DNA of 64,000 nt from an uncultured Erythrobacter sp. (GTDB lineage Bacteria > Pseudomonadota > Alphaproteobacteria > Sphingomonadales > Sphingomonadaceae), in assembly GCA_913055155.1 (NCBI GenBank), contig CAJXJR010000011.1, positions 1 through 64,000 on the forward strand, given 5' to 3'. The notes below the pieces were generated by a model, which searched no databases, was not told where the DNA came from, and saw only the letters and a list, made by a program, of their open reading frames with translations. The position numbers and the translations under genes are program-made. This document shows, piece by piece, positions 35,439 through 45,452 of the stretch. How positions within the stretch are numbered: position 1 is the stretch's first letter; each line of letters begins with the position of its first letter.

Positions 35439-37406
35439 TTAGTCTGCCTGCAAGCGGTAGCCGAGCGGGTAGAGCGGGTCTGCGCTGTCGGCCGGGGCAC
35501 CGGGGCGCTGGGCTTCTACCGCCGCCATCGAACGGGGCAGTTCGAACGGCAGGCGACCGCGCGGGCTTGCCTTGCCGGTCAGCACGTCGAGCAGTGCGGC
35601 ATCGCTGGCGCCGAAGCTGGCGAGCAGCGTGCTGGCGCGATCCTTCAGCGGGGTCACGATGGCGGGACGGTCAAGCTGCACGTCGACGGTCGCCGGCAAG
35701 TCCTCGGGAAGGCTGCGCAGGAAAGCCAGCGCCGGGTAGTCAGCCGCGAAGGCAAGGCTGCCTTCCTGGTGCATCGAGCCGAACATGTATTGCGGGTGCA
35801 GCAGTTCGTGCGGCGAGCGGGTGCGCACCACGGCCAGCTCTGCATCGGCGGGATCATCCACCGGGACAAGGCCTGCCGCGCGCGCTGCATCGGCCTCAAC
35901 ACCGAACAGCGCCACGCGCGTGCCCTCCGACACCTGCCAGTCATCTCCGGCTTCCAGCAGCACCATGGATTCGGCCATCGCCCGGCGGCCCATGGCGATC
36001 TCGTCTGCCGTGCCGATCTCCGCCCCGGCAGCAGCGGGATCGACGAAGGGGTTGTCGAACAGGCCCAGCGCGAAGACCTGCGTCAGGATGCGGGTGACGG
36101 CGGCGTCGATCTGTGCCTCGGAGACCAGGCCCTGCTCCACCGCCTCGATGATCGGCTGCGGATCGTCCTCGCCGCCGAAGATATCCAGCCCCGCCTCGAT
36201 CCCCCTGGCAAAGCGCTCCACCCGCGAAAGGTCGCGCACGCCCCAGGCGGTGGAGACGGTGGCAAAGCTGGGCGGCTCACCTTCGGGATGGCCCTCGATA
36301 CATTCCTGTGAACAATCCTTGGTGATTGCCCAGTCGGACAGGATGACCCCGTCGAAACCCAGCTGCCCGCGCAGCACGTCGGTCAGGAGGTAGCGATTAT
36401 AGCCCACGCCCACCTGCTCCAGCGGCTGCCCGTCCAGCTCCAGTTCCTGCAGGATCGAATAGGCGGGCATTACCCCGGCGGGTTGGGCTTGCAACGCGCC
36501 TTCGAAGGGGCGGATATGCTGCTGCCACTCCTCTTCGTTCAGGCGCGAGTGGCGGCCATAGAAGTTGTGCGCGTCGAACCCGGTTGCCGAAGCGGAATAG
36601 CCGGCAAAGTGCTTGATGACGGCAGCGATGGAGCCGGGATGCACGCCATCCGCCCTGCCCTGCAGCCCGCGCACGAAGGCCTCTGCCGTGCGGGCCGAGA
36701 TCTCGGCATCTTCGCCGTAGGTATCGAAATTGCGCGGCCACCGCGGTTCGCTGGCGAGGTCGATCTGCGGCCCCAGCAGCATGGCGAAACCGGTGGCACG
36801 CAGGTCTTCGCGGACGAGTTCGCCATAGCGTTCGGCGAAGTCGGGATCGTCCAGCGCGGCAATGCCAACGCCGTTGGGAAACTGCGCGAACTGCCCGCCT
36901 TCCACGCTGGCACCGGCCAGCTCTGTATAGCCGTGGCGCGGGTCTGTCATGACCAGCGCGGGGATGCCGAGGCGCCCACCTTCGGCCACTTCCTGCACCG
37001 CATTGTTGGCTTCGGCGAGGCCGGCATTGGTGGTGGCAAGGCGCGAGATCAGGTGCGTGACGCCCTTGCCGACCACAAGCGCCTCTACGGCTTCAAGGTC
37101 GTAACCGGTGGCAGGCTCTCCCAGCGGCGCATTGCCCGGCAGCGAACCGACAACCATCAGCCCTGCCTTTTCCGCCAGCGTCATGCGCGCCAGCAGGTCC
37201 GCCGCGCGTTCGGCAGGCGACAGGCGCCAGTCTTCGTAGGGAGTCAGCGCGCCATTACGGTCGAGGTCGCGGAACTCCAGCTCGTCCTGGGTGATGAGCG
37301 GGATGGTGCGCGTGGAAATCTCCACAGAGGGCGCATCCGCGCCATTGCACCCGACCAGCACCAACGAGCCGCCCAGCAGCGCGGCAAGACCCGGAAACTT
37401 CGCCAT
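35439..37406 (-). CDS. Glycoside hydrolase family 3 lipoprotein (beta-glucosidase/xylosidase type)
   Basis: A 655-residue GH3 enzyme with a lipobox (LVLVGC, Cys20). An EF-hand-like loop (Asp47-x-Asp49-x-Asn51-Gly52 to Glu58) follows. The TIM-barrel domain has TDPRHGY, VIKHFAGYS and nucleophile Asp358 in GFDGVILSDW. A shorter C-terminal alpha/beta domain (about 470-650) closes the chain. It would release sugar from beta-glycosides, xylosides or aryl glycosides in the periplasm or at the outer membrane. Glucose-linked phenolics fit the neighbours, but the substrate is not evident. It is separated from fahA by 21 bases and may share its transcript. Confidence 0.85.
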   Translation of the reverse strand: MAKFPGLAALLGGSLVLVGCNGADAPSVEISTRTIPLITQDELEFRDLDRNGALTPYEDWRLSPAERAADLLARMTLAEKAGLMVVGSLPGNAPLGEPATGYDLEAVEALVVGKGVTHLISRLATTNAGLAEANNAVQEVAEGGRLGIPALVMTDPRHGYTELAGASVEGGQFAQFPNGVGIAALDDPDFAERYGELVREDLRATGFAMLLGPQIDLASEPRWPRNFDTYGEDAEISARTAEAFVRGLQGRADGVHPGSIAAVIKHFAGYSASATGFDAHNFYGRHSRLNEEEWQQHIRPFEGALQAQPAGVMPAYSILQELELDGQPLEQVGVGYNRYLLTDVLRGQLGFDGVILSDWAITKDCSQECIEGHPEGEPPSFATVSTAWGVRDLSRVERFARGIEAGLDIFGGEDDPQPIIEAVEQGLVSEAQIDAAVTRILTQVFALGLFDNPFVDPAAAGAEIGTADEIAMGRRAMAESMVLLEAGDDWQVSEGTRVALFGVEADAARAAGLVPVDDPADAELAVVRTRSPHELLHPQYMFGSMHQEGSLAFAADYPALAFLRSLPEDLPATVDVQLDRPAIVTPLKDRASTLLASFGASDAALLDVLTGKASPRGRLPFELPRSMAAVEAQRPGAPADSADPLYPLGYRLQAD

Positions 37407-37427
37407 GATCCCTCCCGAAACGAAGGA

Positions 37428-38726
37428 TCAGCCTACAATCACAGCCCGGCATTCGCCAAGCCCGATGCGGGCAAAGCCTTCCTTTTCGGCATAGGCGGTC
37501 ATGATGACCTCGTCACCGTCTTCCAGGAAGGTGCGGGTCTCGCCATTGGGCAGCTCGATCGGCTGCTTGCCGCCGCGCGTCAGCTCGATCAGGCTGCCTT
37601 CGCCGCCCTCCTTGCCGCTGGTCAGCGTGCCGGTGCCGAGCAGGTCTCCCGGTCGCAGGTTGCAGCCGCCCACGGCGTGGTGCGTCACCAGCTGTGCGGC
37701 GGTCCAGTACATCGCCGTCATCGGGCCGGTGCTGAGGCGGTGCGGCGCCGCGCCATCCTCGCGCATCTTCGCGGTGCTGATGAACACGTCCATGGTCACA
37801 CCCAGCGCGCCGGTTGCCTGGTCGTGCTCGTCATAGAGGTATTCCAGCGGCGCGGGATCGCCCTCGGGCCGCGCAGGCTGGGCGACGCGGAAGGGGGCCA
37901 GTGCATCCATGGTGACGATCCACGGCGAAATCGTGGAGTGGAAATTCTTGGCCAGGAACGGGCCCAGCGGCTGGTATTCCCACGCCTGGATATCACGCGC
38001 GGACCAGTCGTTGAGGATGGAAATCCCGGCGATGTGCTCCTCCGCCTCGCCGATCGGGATGGGATGGCCCAGCGCGTTGCCCTTGCCGACCCAGATTCCC
38101 ATTTCCAGTTCGTAGTCGAGGCGCTTCGACGGGCCGAAGCTGGGAGCATCGGCATCGGGCGCCTTGGTCTGGCCGCTGGGTCGCTTCACATCAACGCCGG
38201 ACAGGCGGATCGAAGACGAACGGCCGTGATAGCCGATGGGAACGTACTTGTAGTTGGGCAGCAGCGGATTGTCCGGGCGGAACAGGCTGCCGATGTTCTC
38301 GGCATGGTGGATGCCGGTGTAGAAATCGGTGTAGTCGCCAACGGTCACCGGCAGGTAGAGATCGCAGTCCGCCGCCTTGTGCAGCGCCGGGCCGATCGCG
38401 CGCTTGTTGCCCTCCTCGGTCAGCAGTTTGAAGACCCCCTGGCGCAAGGCGCGCAGGCTGTCGCTGCCGCGCGCCAGCAGGTCGTTGAGCGTGGCACCCC
38501 CGGCCAGGCGCGCGGCATTGGCCGCTTCCAGTTCCAGCAGCCCGGCGATATCGCCAAGGTCCAGGATCATGTCGCCGATGGCCATGCCGCCGCGCGGGTC
38601 TCCGCCGCCGGGCGGCGAAAACACGCCCAGCGGCAGGTTCTGCACCGGGAAGTGCGGATGCCCGTTGGCGCTGTCCACCCAGCTGGTGGCGGAGGGGTCG
38701 TGCGTGAAGTCGGTCTCTACGGTCAT
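37428..38726 (-). CDS. fahA: Fumarylacetoacetase
   Basis: A 432-residue hydrolase of the FAH family. The N-terminal SH3-like domain (about 15-120) precedes the catalytic fold with DYTDFYTGIHHAENIG (catalytic His within), YHGRSSSIRLSG and ELEMGIWVGKGNALG, whose Glu and Asp bind calcium, and later GGCNLRPGDLLGTGTLTSG. It hydrolyses fumarylacetoacetate to fumarate and acetoacetate, the last step of homogentisate breakdown. It starts right after the hmgA stop with no gap, in one operon. Confidence 0.92.
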   Translation of the reverse strand: MTVETDFTHDPSATSWVDSANGHPHFPVQNLPLGVFSPPGGGDPRGGMAIGDMILDLGDIAGLLELEAANAARLAGGATLNDLLARGSDSLRALRQGVFKLLTEEGNKRAIGPALHKAADCDLYLPVTVGDYTDFYTGIHHAENIGSLFRPDNPLLPNYKYVPIGYHGRSSSIRLSGVDVKRPSGQTKAPDADAPSFGPSKRLDYELEMGIWVGKGNALGHPIPIGEAEEHIAGISILNDWSARDIQAWEYQPLGPFLAKNFHSTISPWIVTMDALAPFRVAQPARPEGDPAPLEYLYDEHDQATGALGVTMDVFISTAKMREDGAAPHRLSTGPMTAMYWTAAQLVTHHAVGGCNLRPGDLLGTGTLTSGKEGGEGSLIELTRGGKQPIELPNGETRTFLEDGDEVIMTAYAEKEGFARIGLGECRAVIVG

Positions 38727-39989
38727 CTAGGGCAATTTCGCTTTCTCGAAGCCTGTCCAACAGGCGTCGTAATCGTCTTGCAGCAGTCCGCCGGTCATGG
38801 CGAACTGGCTGGTGTGGATGATGGCGCGGCTTTCGAACATGAAGGCCAGCGTGTCGTCGATCTTGGTGGGTTTCAGGTCGGCTTCCATTGCCTTGCGCGT
38901 GCTGTCGGCATCGGGCCCGTGGCCGTTGTGCTGGTCGTGCAGGCTCGCCCCGCCGGGCACGAAGCCGCCTCCTTCCTTGGCGTCGTAGACGCCGTGGATC
39001 AGGCCCATGAACTCGCTCATCACGTTCCGGTGGAACCACGGCGGCCGGAAGGTATCCTCGCCCACCATCCAGCGCGGCGGAAAAATCACGAAGTCGCAAT
39101 TGGCCGTGCCCGGCGTGTCGCTGGGGCTGGTGAGCACGGTAAAGATCGACGGATCCGGGTGGTCGAAGCTGACCGTGCCGATGGTGTTGAAGCGCGAAAG
39201 GTCATAGCGGCAGGGAGCGGAATTGCCGTGCCAGGCCACCACGTCGAACGGCGAATGGTCGATATGGGTGGTCCACAGCTTGCCGCCAAACTTCTGCACG
39301 ATCTCGAAGCTTTCGTCGCGGTCCTCGAACCAGGCGACGGGCGTTTCGAAATCGCGCGGGTTGGCAAGGCCATTCGCGCCGATGGGGCCAAGGTCGGGCA
39401 AGCGGAAGGCCGCGCCCATGTTCTCGCAGATATAGCCGCGCGCGGGCCCTTCGCGCAGTTCGACGCGAAAGCGCAGGCCGGCCGGGATCAGCGCCAGGAA
39501 GCCGGGCGCCACGTCCATGCAGCCCAGTTCGGTGACGATATGCAGTGCGCCCTGCTGTGGCAGCACCAGCATCTCGCCATCGCTGTTCTGGAAGGCGCGC
39601 CGGTCCATGCTGGTGTTGGCGGCATAGAGGTGGATGCCGATGCCGGCGTTGCCGCCGTAGGTGACCATGCCGTCGATGAAATCGACCTCGCCATCAGGCA
39701 GCGGCAGTGGATCCCAACGCAGGCGGTTGGGCGTGGTGTGGCTGCCGTCGGGCGCACCCAGCAATTTCGCCCCGCCATAAGGCTGGAACGCCCCGTGCGC
39801 GGTGGTGGGTCGCATACGGTAGAGCCAGCTGCGGCGGTTCTCTGCCCGCGGCGCGGTGAAGGCAGTGCTGCTGAACTGCTCTGCATAGAGACCGAACGCG
39901 GGGCGTTGCGGGCTGTTGCGCCCTTCGGGCAAGGCCCCTGCAACCGCCTCGGTGGCGAAATGATTGAGGAATCCCGTCTGGTAGCTCAT
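38727..39989 (-). CDS. hmgA: Homogentisate 1,2-dioxygenase
   Basis: A 420-residue enzyme. The iron site is recognisable in [19 protein letters not shown] (His and Glu ligands) with a third His further on in [27 protein letters not shown] and [16 protein letters not shown] are family blocks. It opens homogentisate, from tyrosine, phenylalanine or 4-hydroxyphenylacetate, to maleylacetoacetate. The ATG at 39989 gives MSYQTGFLN, the usual start; a TTG two codons upstream is less likely. It leads the hmgA-fahA operon, divergent from maiA. Confidence 0.95.
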   Translation of the reverse strand: MSYQTGFLNHFATEAVAGALPEGRNSPQRPAFGLYAEQFSSTAFTAPRAENRRSWLYRMRPTTAHGAFQPYGGAKLLGAPDGSHTTPNRLRWDPLPLPDGEVDFIDGMVTYGGNAGIGIHLYAANTSMDRRAFQNSDGEMLVLPQQGALHIVTELGCMDVAPGFLALIPAGLRFRVELREGPARGYICENMGAAFRLPDLGPIGANGLANPRDFETPVAWFEDRDESFEIVQKFGGKLWTTHIDHSPFDVVAWHGNSAPCRYDLSRFNTIGTVSFDHPDPSIFTVLTSPSDTPGTANCDFVIFPPRWMVGEDTFRPPWFHRNVMSEFMGLIHGVYDAKEGGGFVPGGASLHDQHNGHGPDADSTRKAMEADLKPTKIDDTLAFMFESRAIIHTSQFAMTGGLLQDDYDACWTGFEKAKLP

Positions 39990-40080
39990 GCCCAATTAGT
40001 ATCACCTGAAACTTTATTGCACAATGCCTCACATACGGGCATGGTATAGCGCACAACGATCCAGCACGCAGGAGGTGCCG

Positions 40081-40713
40081 ATGAAACTCTATGGCTATTG
40101 GCGAAGCTCGACCAGCTATCGCTTGCGCATCGCGCTGGAACTGAAGGGCCTGGCTTACGAACAAGACCCGGTAAACCTGCTGGAAAGCGCCCAGCGCGCC
40201 GACAGCTTTACCGCGCGCAATCCCTTTGCCGGCGTACCCATGCTGGAGGCTGACGGGCGCGACCGGGCGCAGAGCATGGCGATCATCGCCTGGCTGGACG
40301 AGCGTTATCCCGATGCGCCGCTGCTGCCTGCGGACATCGAAAAACGCTTCACCGCGCGCGAGCTGGCCTATGCCATCGCCACCGAACTGCACGCCCCACT
40401 GAACCTGCCTGTGCTGAAGTACCTGAAGAACGAGCTGGGCCATTCGCAGGACGAGATCGACACCTGGTATCGCCACTGGCTGGCGAAGACGCTGGTTCCG
40501 GTGGAGCGGCGGCTGGCGCAGCTGGGTACGGGCGATTTCCTGTTCGATGCGCCCGGCCTGTTCGAGACGGTGCTTATCCCACAGCTCTACAACGCGCGGC
40601 GGTTCGATTACGACCTGTCGGCCAGCCCGCACATGGTGCGGATAGAGCAGGCCTGCCTTGCCCTGCCCGCTTTTCAGCGAGCCCATCCCGACAGCCAGCC
40701 CGACGCGCCCTGA
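40081..40713 (+). CDS. maiA: Maleylacetoacetate isomerase (zeta-class GST)
   Basis: A 210-residue GST-fold enzyme. The glutathione site YWRSSTSYRLRIALELKG (about 6-23) carries the zeta-class S-S-x-x-x-R motif; NPFAGVPMLEADG and QSMAIIAWLDERYP follow. It isomerises maleylacetoacetate to fumarylacetoacetate, between HmgA and FahA. It is divergent from hmgA with 91 bases between; AGGAGG lies directly ahead of the ATG. No HPPD gene or HmgR-type regulator is in the window. Confidence 0.9.
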   Translation: MKLYGYWRSSTSYRLRIALELKGLAYEQDPVNLLESAQRADSFTARNPFAGVPMLEADGRDRAQSMAIIAWLDERYPDAPLLPADIEKRFTARELAYAIATELHAPLNLPVLKYLKNELGHSQDEIDTWYRHWLAKTLVPVERRLAQLGTGDFLFDAPGLFETVLIPQLYNARRFDYDLSASPHMVRIEQACLALPAFQRAHPDSQPDAP

Positions 40714-40773
40714 CTTGCGGCCTTGCCCCACCTGCCACGCCCGTTAGATAGACAGGCAAAGGAGAGGCCGCAT

Positions 40774-42708
40774 ATGCAAGACATCGTCCGCAACCCCGCC
40801 AATTCGCCCGATCCGCACTGCACGCCGGAGGAATACGAAGCGCTCTACCGGCGCTCTGTCGAGGATGCCGACGCCTTCTGGCTGGAAGAGGCGCAGAAGC
40901 GGCTGGACTGGTACACAAGGCCGACCAAGGCGGGCGAATGGTCGTTCGACCCGGTGGATATCAAGTGGTTTGCCGACGGGTCGCTGAACCTGTGCCACAA
41001 CTGCGTGGATCGCCACCTGCCCGACCATGCGGAGCGCACCGCGCTGATCTTCGAGCCTGACGATCCTTCCTCGCCCGGCCGCACGCTCACCTACGCCCAG
41101 CTTCACGGCGAGGTGGTGCAGATGGCCAATGCGCTCAAAGCCATGGGCGTGAGAAAGGGCGACCGTGTCACGCTGTACATGCCGATGGTGATCGAGGGGC
41201 TGCTCGCCATGCTCGCCTGCGCGCGCATCGGGGCGATCCATTCGGTGGTGTTCGGCGGCTTCTCCCCGGAATCGCTGGCGGGCCGGATCGAGGCTTGCGA
41301 AAGCCGCTTCGTCGTCACCGCCGACGAGGGGCTGCGCGGCACCAAGAAGATCCCGCTCAAGGCCAATGTCGATGCCGCCCTGGAAGAGCCGGATCACGAT
41401 CTGCATGTCGAAGGCGTGCTGGTGGTTCGCCACACAGGTGGCGACGTGGCCATGACAAAAGGGCGCGACCACTGGTATCACGAGATCGCCAGCGACGAAG
41501 ATTGCCCGTGCGAGGAAATGGGTGCGGAAGACCCGCTGTTCATCCTCTACACCAGTGGTTCCACCGGCAAGCCGAAGGGCGTGCTGCACACCACCGGCGG
41601 CTATGCCCTGTGGGCGGCGGCCACCTTCCATTACACCTTCGACTACCAGCCGGGCGAAGTGTTCTGGTGCAGCGCCGATATCGGCTGGGTCACCGGGCAC
41701 AGCTATGTCACCTACGGACCGCTGCTGAACGCGGGCACCAGCGTGGTGTTCGAAGGGGTGCCCAACTACCCCGACTATGGCCGGTTCTGGGAAGTGGTGG
41801 CCAAGCACAAGGTCAACATCTTCTACACCGCCCCCACCGCCATTCGCGCGCTGATGCGCGAGCATGACGAATGGGTGTTGAAGCACGACCGTTCTTCGCT
41901 GCGCATCCTCGGCACGGTGGGCGAGCCGATCAATCCGGAAGCCTGGCGCTGGTATTACGAAGTGGTGGGCGAAAGCCGCTGCCCGATTGTCGACACCTGG
42001 TGGCAGACCGAAACCGGCGGCCACATGATCACCACCCTGCCCTATGCCCACGACATGAAGCCGGGCAGCGCGGGCAAGCCGTTCTTCGGCGTGCAGCCGC
42101 TGCTTGTCGATAACGAAGGCCACCCCCTTGAAGGCGCAACGGAAGGCAACCTGTGCATCACCGCCAGCTGGCCGGGCCAGGCGCGCACCGTCTACGGCGA
42201 CCACGATCGCTTTATCGAGGCCTATTTCAGCACCTTCCCCGGCAAGTACTTCACCGGCGACGGCTGCCGCCGCGATGCGGACGACTATTACTGGATTACC
42301 GGGCGCGTGGACGACGTGATCAACGTCTCCGGCCACCGCATGGGCACCGCCGAAGTGGAAAGCGCCCTGGTGCTGCACCCGCAGGTTTCCGAAGCCGCGG
42401 TGGTCGGTTACCCGCACGACGTGAAGGGCCAGGGCATCTACTGCTACGTCACGCTGATGGAAGGCGAGGAACCCTCGGACGAACTCTACGCCGACCTGAA
42501 GCAGCAGGTGCGCAAGGAAATCGGCCCCGTGGCAACGCCCGACCAAATCCATTTCACCGATGACCTGCCCAAGACCCGTTCGGGCAAGATCATGCGTCGC
42601 ATCCTGCGCAAGATCGCCGAGAACGACTACGGCTCCTTGGGTGACACCTCGACACTGGCAGACCCCTCGCTGGTGGATCGGCTGATCGAGGGGCGGCAGA
42701 ACAAGTGA
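40774..42708 (+). CDS. acs: Acetyl-CoA synthetase (AMP-forming)
   Basis: A 644-residue ANL-superfamily enzyme, the standard length for Acs. The phosphate loop is [11 protein letters not shown]; then [25 protein letters not shown] (the Trp limiting the acyl pocket to acetate), the hinge [13 protein letters not shown] and the catalytic lysine in [10 protein letters not shown] (about Lys605), normally controlled by acetylation. It turns acetate, CoA and ATP into acetyl-CoA. ATG 40774 has an AAAGGAGAGG site. Convergent with the symporter genes, 4 bases apart; together they handle acetate. Confidence 0.95.
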   Translation: MQDIVRNPANSPDPHCTPEEYEALYRRSVEDADAFWLEEAQKRLDWYTRPTKAGEWSFDPVDIKWFADGSLNLCHNCVDRHLPDHAERTALIFEPDDPSSPGRTLTYAQLHGEVVQMANALKAMGVRKGDRVTLYMPMVIEGLLAMLACARIGAIHSVVFGGFSPESLAGRIEACESRFVVTADEGLRGTKKIPLKANVDAALEEPDHDLHVEGVLVVRHTGGDVAMTKGRDHWYHEIASDEDCPCEEMGAEDPLFILYTSGSTGKPKGVLHTTGGYALWAAATFHYTFDYQPGEVFWCSADIGWVTGHSYVTYGPLLNAGTSVVFEGVPNYPDYGRFWEVVAKHKVNIFYTAPTAIRALMREHDEWVLKHDRSSLRILGTVGEPINPEAWRWYYEVVGESRCPIVDTWWQTETGGHMITTLPYAHDMKPGSAGKPFFGVQPLLVDNEGHPLEGATEGNLCITASWPGQARTVYGDHDRFIEAYFSTFPGKYFTGDGCRRDADDYYWITGRVDDVINVSGHRMGTAEVESALVLHPQVSEAAVVGYPHDVKGQGIYCYVTLMEGEEPSDELYADLKQQVRKEIGPVATPDQIHFTDDLPKTRSGKIMRRILRKIAENDYGSLGDTSTLADPSLVDRLIEGRQNK

Positions 42709-42712
42709 GGCC

Positions 42713-44488
42713 CTAGTGCATGTGCGGGGTCTCCGCCCCGCGCGGCACGCGGATATTGTCGACCAGCTTGCGAATATCGGCAGGCGGCGCCTTGGTCAGC
42801 GCCGCCACGGTGATCGCCACGGCGAAGTTCAGCACCATGCCGACAACGCCGATGCCTTCGGGTGAAATGCCCAGCAACCAGTTCGCCTCCACGTTCGCGG
42901 CAGGCTCCCACAGCTTGAAATACGCGATGTAGAGGAAGGTAAAGCCGAGGCCGCTCACCATCCCGGCAATCGCGCCTTCGCGGTTCATTCGCATGGAGAA
43001 GATGCCCATGACGATGGCCGGGAACAGGCTCGCCGCCGCCAACCCGAAGGCAAAGGCCACCACCTGCGCCACCCAACCGGGCGGATAGACGCCGAGGTAT
43101 CCCGCCACCACGATCGCCGCCGTTGCCGCGATACGCGCGGCGCGCAGTTCGCCCTTCTCGGTGATCTTCGGGCGGAAGGTCTGCTTCAGCAGGTCGTGGC
43201 TGACGCTGGAGGAGATTACCAGCAGCAGGCCCGCTGCCGTCGATAGCGCGGCGGCCAGCCCGCCTGCCGCCACCAGCGCGATCACCCAGCCGGGCAACTG
43301 GGCGATCTCCGGGTTGGCAAGCACCATGATGTCACGGTCGACATAGACCTCGTTATCGTTGGCGGTGGTGGGGTTTTCCGTCAGCCGCTCGCCCGAAAGG
43401 CCCGTCTCGCCTTCGACAAACACCGGCGCGCCTTCGAAGGGATCGCCGGGGCGATACTGCATGCGCCCGTCGAAATTCTTGTCGCGCCAGGCGATCAGGT
43501 CGTTGGCTTCCCAGTTGGTGAACCACTCGGGCGCCTGCGCATATTCCTGCTCGTTCACGGTATCGATGAAATTGAGCCGCGCAAAGGCGCCGACCGGCCC
43601 GGCCGTGGTGTAGAGCAGCGCGATGAACACCAGTGCCCAGAAGGCCGACTTGCGCGCATCGCTGGCCTTGGGAACGGTGAAGAAGCGCACGATCACGTGC
43701 GGGAGCCCCGCCGTGCCCACCATCAGCGCCATGGTGATGCAGAACACGTCGATCATCGACTTGGAACCGTCCGTGTAGGCGGCAAAGCCGAGGTCGGTCA
43801 GCACCATGTCGAGCTTTTGCAGCACGTACATGCCGCTGCCGTCGCTGACCTCGCTGCCCAGCCCCAGCGCCGGTACCGGGTTGCCCGTCAGCATGAAGCT
43901 GATGAAGAAGGCCGGCACCATGTACGCGAAGATCAGCACGCAATACTGTGCAACCTGGGTGTAGGTGATGCCCTTCATCCCGCCCAGCACGGCGTAGATG
44001 AACACGATGCCCATGCCGATCACCACGCCCCACAGGATCGGCACGTCCAGGAACCGGCTGAACACGATGCCCACCCCGCGCATCTGCCCGGCGATATAGG
44101 TGAAGCTGATGAAGATCAGGCACACCACCGCCACCACCCGGGCCGCTTTCGAGTAGTACCGCGTGCCGATGAAGTCGGGCACGGTGAACTCGCCGAACTT
44201 GCGCAGGTACGGGGCCAGCAACAGCGCCAGCAGCACATAGCCACCGGTCCAGCCCATCAGGTAGACGCTGGCATCGTAACCGAGGAAGGCGATCAGGCCC
44301 GCCATGGAGAGGAAGCTGGCCGCGCTCATCCAGTCGGCGGCCGTCGCCATGCCGTTCACCACCGGGTTCACCCCGCCGCCCGCGACGTAGAACTCGCTGG
44401 TGGAACCCGCACGGCTCCAGATAGCGATGGCGATGTAGAGCGCGAAGCTCAGCCCGACGAACAGGTAGATCAGCGTCTGCGTTTCCAT
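42713..44488 (-). CDS. Sodium/solute symporter, large subunit (ActP-like acetate permease)
   Basis: A 591-residue SSS-family transporter with about 13 membrane spans. Landmarks are STSEFYVAGGGVNPVVNGMA, the substrate and sodium region ADWMSAASFLSMAGLIAF, VPDFIGTRY and AAALSTAAGLLLVISSSVSHD. A hydrophilic insert (about 320-385) separates spans, as in the DUF4212-associated branch. It should import acetate or a related small acid with sodium. It overlaps no neighbour but follows the small subunit by 15 bases, facing acs. Confidence 0.85.
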   Translation of the reverse strand: METQTLIYLFVGLSFALYIAIAIWSRAGSTSEFYVAGGGVNPVVNGMATAADWMSAASFLSMAGLIAFLGYDASVYLMGWTGGYVLLALLLAPYLRKFGEFTVPDFIGTRYYSKAARVVAVVCLIFISFTYIAGQMRGVGIVFSRFLDVPILWGVVIGMGIVFIYAVLGGMKGITYTQVAQYCVLIFAYMVPAFFISFMLTGNPVPALGLGSEVSDGSGMYVLQKLDMVLTDLGFAAYTDGSKSMIDVFCITMALMVGTAGLPHVIVRFFTVPKASDARKSAFWALVFIALLYTTAGPVGAFARLNFIDTVNEQEYAQAPEWFTNWEANDLIAWRDKNFDGRMQYRPGDPFEGAPVFVEGETGLSGERLTENPTTANDNEVYVDRDIMVLANPEIAQLPGWVIALVAAGGLAAALSTAAGLLLVISSSVSHDLLKQTFRPKITEKGELRAARIAATAAIVVAGYLGVYPPGWVAQVVAFAFGLAAASLFPAIVMGIFSMRMNREGAIAGMVSGLGFTFLYIAYFKLWEPAANVEANWLLGISPEGIGVVGMVLNFAVAITVAALTKAPPADIRKLVDNIRVPRGAETPHMH

Positions 44489-44503
44489 GCCCCGTAGCGC
44501 CCC

Positions 44504-44836
44504 TCAGCCCCGCCCGCCGTTGTCGTCGTCGTCGAGATCGAACTTGCGGTCGATCCGGTGCATGGCGACCACGTAGACCGCGATCAGCAGCAGGAAGACG
44601 TAGATCGATCCCTGCTGCGCGAACCAGAAGCCCAGCGGGTATCCGCCGAGGTGGAACTGGTCGAGGAAGGGGCGGAAGAGGATGCCCGCGCCGAACGAAA
44701 CGGCGAACCACACCGCCATGAGCGTGCCCAGCAGCCGCAGGTTGGCGCGCCAGTATGCCCTGTGAGATTCGATTTCCGAATCAGGCTCCCCGGTCGTCTG
44801 CCCCTCGTCAGGCCCCTTGCCATCCGGCTGGTCCAT
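44504..44836 (-). CDS. Sodium/solute symporter small subunit (DUF4212)
   Basis: A 110-residue protein with an acidic N-terminus (about 1-25), two membrane spans (LLGTLMAVWFAVSFGAGILF and GSIYVFLLLIAVYVVAMHRI) and an acidic C-terminus (KFDLDDDDN). The HLGGYPLGFWFAQQGS linker is the DUF4212 signature. Its partner is the SSS transporter 15 bases downstream. The small subunit is probably needed for assembly or transport. Confidence 0.9.
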   Translation of the reverse strand: MDQPDGKGPDEGQTTGEPDSEIESHRAYWRANLRLLGTLMAVWFAVSFGAGILFRPFLDQFHLGGYPLGFWFAQQGSIYVFLLLIAVYVVAMHRIDRKFDLDDDDNGGRG

Positions 44837-45044
44837 TGCATCCTCCCTGCTTGCGCCTCTGCATGGGCGCCGGGGCTAGGCTATCGCATCTGCACCACGC
44901 CTGCCAGCCGTTTAGGCGGCGTATTTCCGGCATTCTCGCGCCTGCGTCGACTGCCGGAAGCCTCGCACGCCATTTTTGATTTCGCACAATGCGTGACCGC
45001 CACGGGTCCGGCAGAAAAGGATAGGCAACCTAAGGAGACCTGAA

Positions 45045-45452
45045 ATGCTTCCGTTTTCGAAGCTCGTCAGAGAGGGGAAACGCGCGATCCCGGGCACGCT
45101 GGTGTTCGATGGAGACGCTGCGCAGGCCGGCTATGCCATCAACGCCATGTGCTATTCCTTCAACAACGCCGAAAACCGCGCGAAGTTCGTGGAGGACGAA
45201 GAGGCCTACATGGAAAGCTATGGCCTGAGCGAGGACCAGCGCAAGGCCGTGCGCGATCGCGACGTGCTGGCCATGCTGGCAGCCGGCGGCAACGTCTACT
45301 ACCTCGCCAAGCTGGCCGGCATCCTCGGCCTCAACGTGCAGGACCTGGGCGCCTTGCAGACCGGCATGTCGCTGGAAGATTTCAAGGCCAACCTGATGAG
45401 CCACGGGATGACCGAAACCCATGTGGCCGACGATGAAAGGATCGTGGCATGA
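45045..45452 (+). CDS. LigA-like dioxygenase alpha subunit (second, divergent pair)
   Basis: A 135-residue protein of the protocatechuate 4,5-dioxygenase alpha family. GTLVFDGDAAQAGYAIN, MCYSFNNAENRAKFVED and LAAGGNVYYLAKLAGILG follow the LigA pattern, but its end (FKANLMSHGMTETHVAD) lacks the GGRSPxGxRS tail of the first pair, so it has a different partner and probably a different substrate range. Its stop overlaps the beta-subunit ATG by 4 bases. A clean AAGGAGACC site precedes it. The 208 bases upstream (44837-45044) hold no gene; I see no clear promoter or operator there. Confidence 0.85.
   Translation: MLPFSKLVREGKRAIPGTLVFDGDAAQAGYAINAMCYSFNNAENRAKFVEDEEAYMESYGLSEDQRKAVRDRDVLAMLAAGGNVYYLAKLAGILGLNVQDLGALQTGMSLEDFKANLMSHGMTETHVADDERIVA

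Noticed and set aside
36483-40049. 1188-codon open frame on the plus strand opposite GH3, fahA and hmgA
   Set aside because: No recognisable domain and runs through three conserved genes on the other strand.
39990-40080. Divergent promoter pair between hmgA and maiA
   Set aside because: TTGCAC and a TATAGC-like hexamer are present but 22 bases apart, so no promoter is called.
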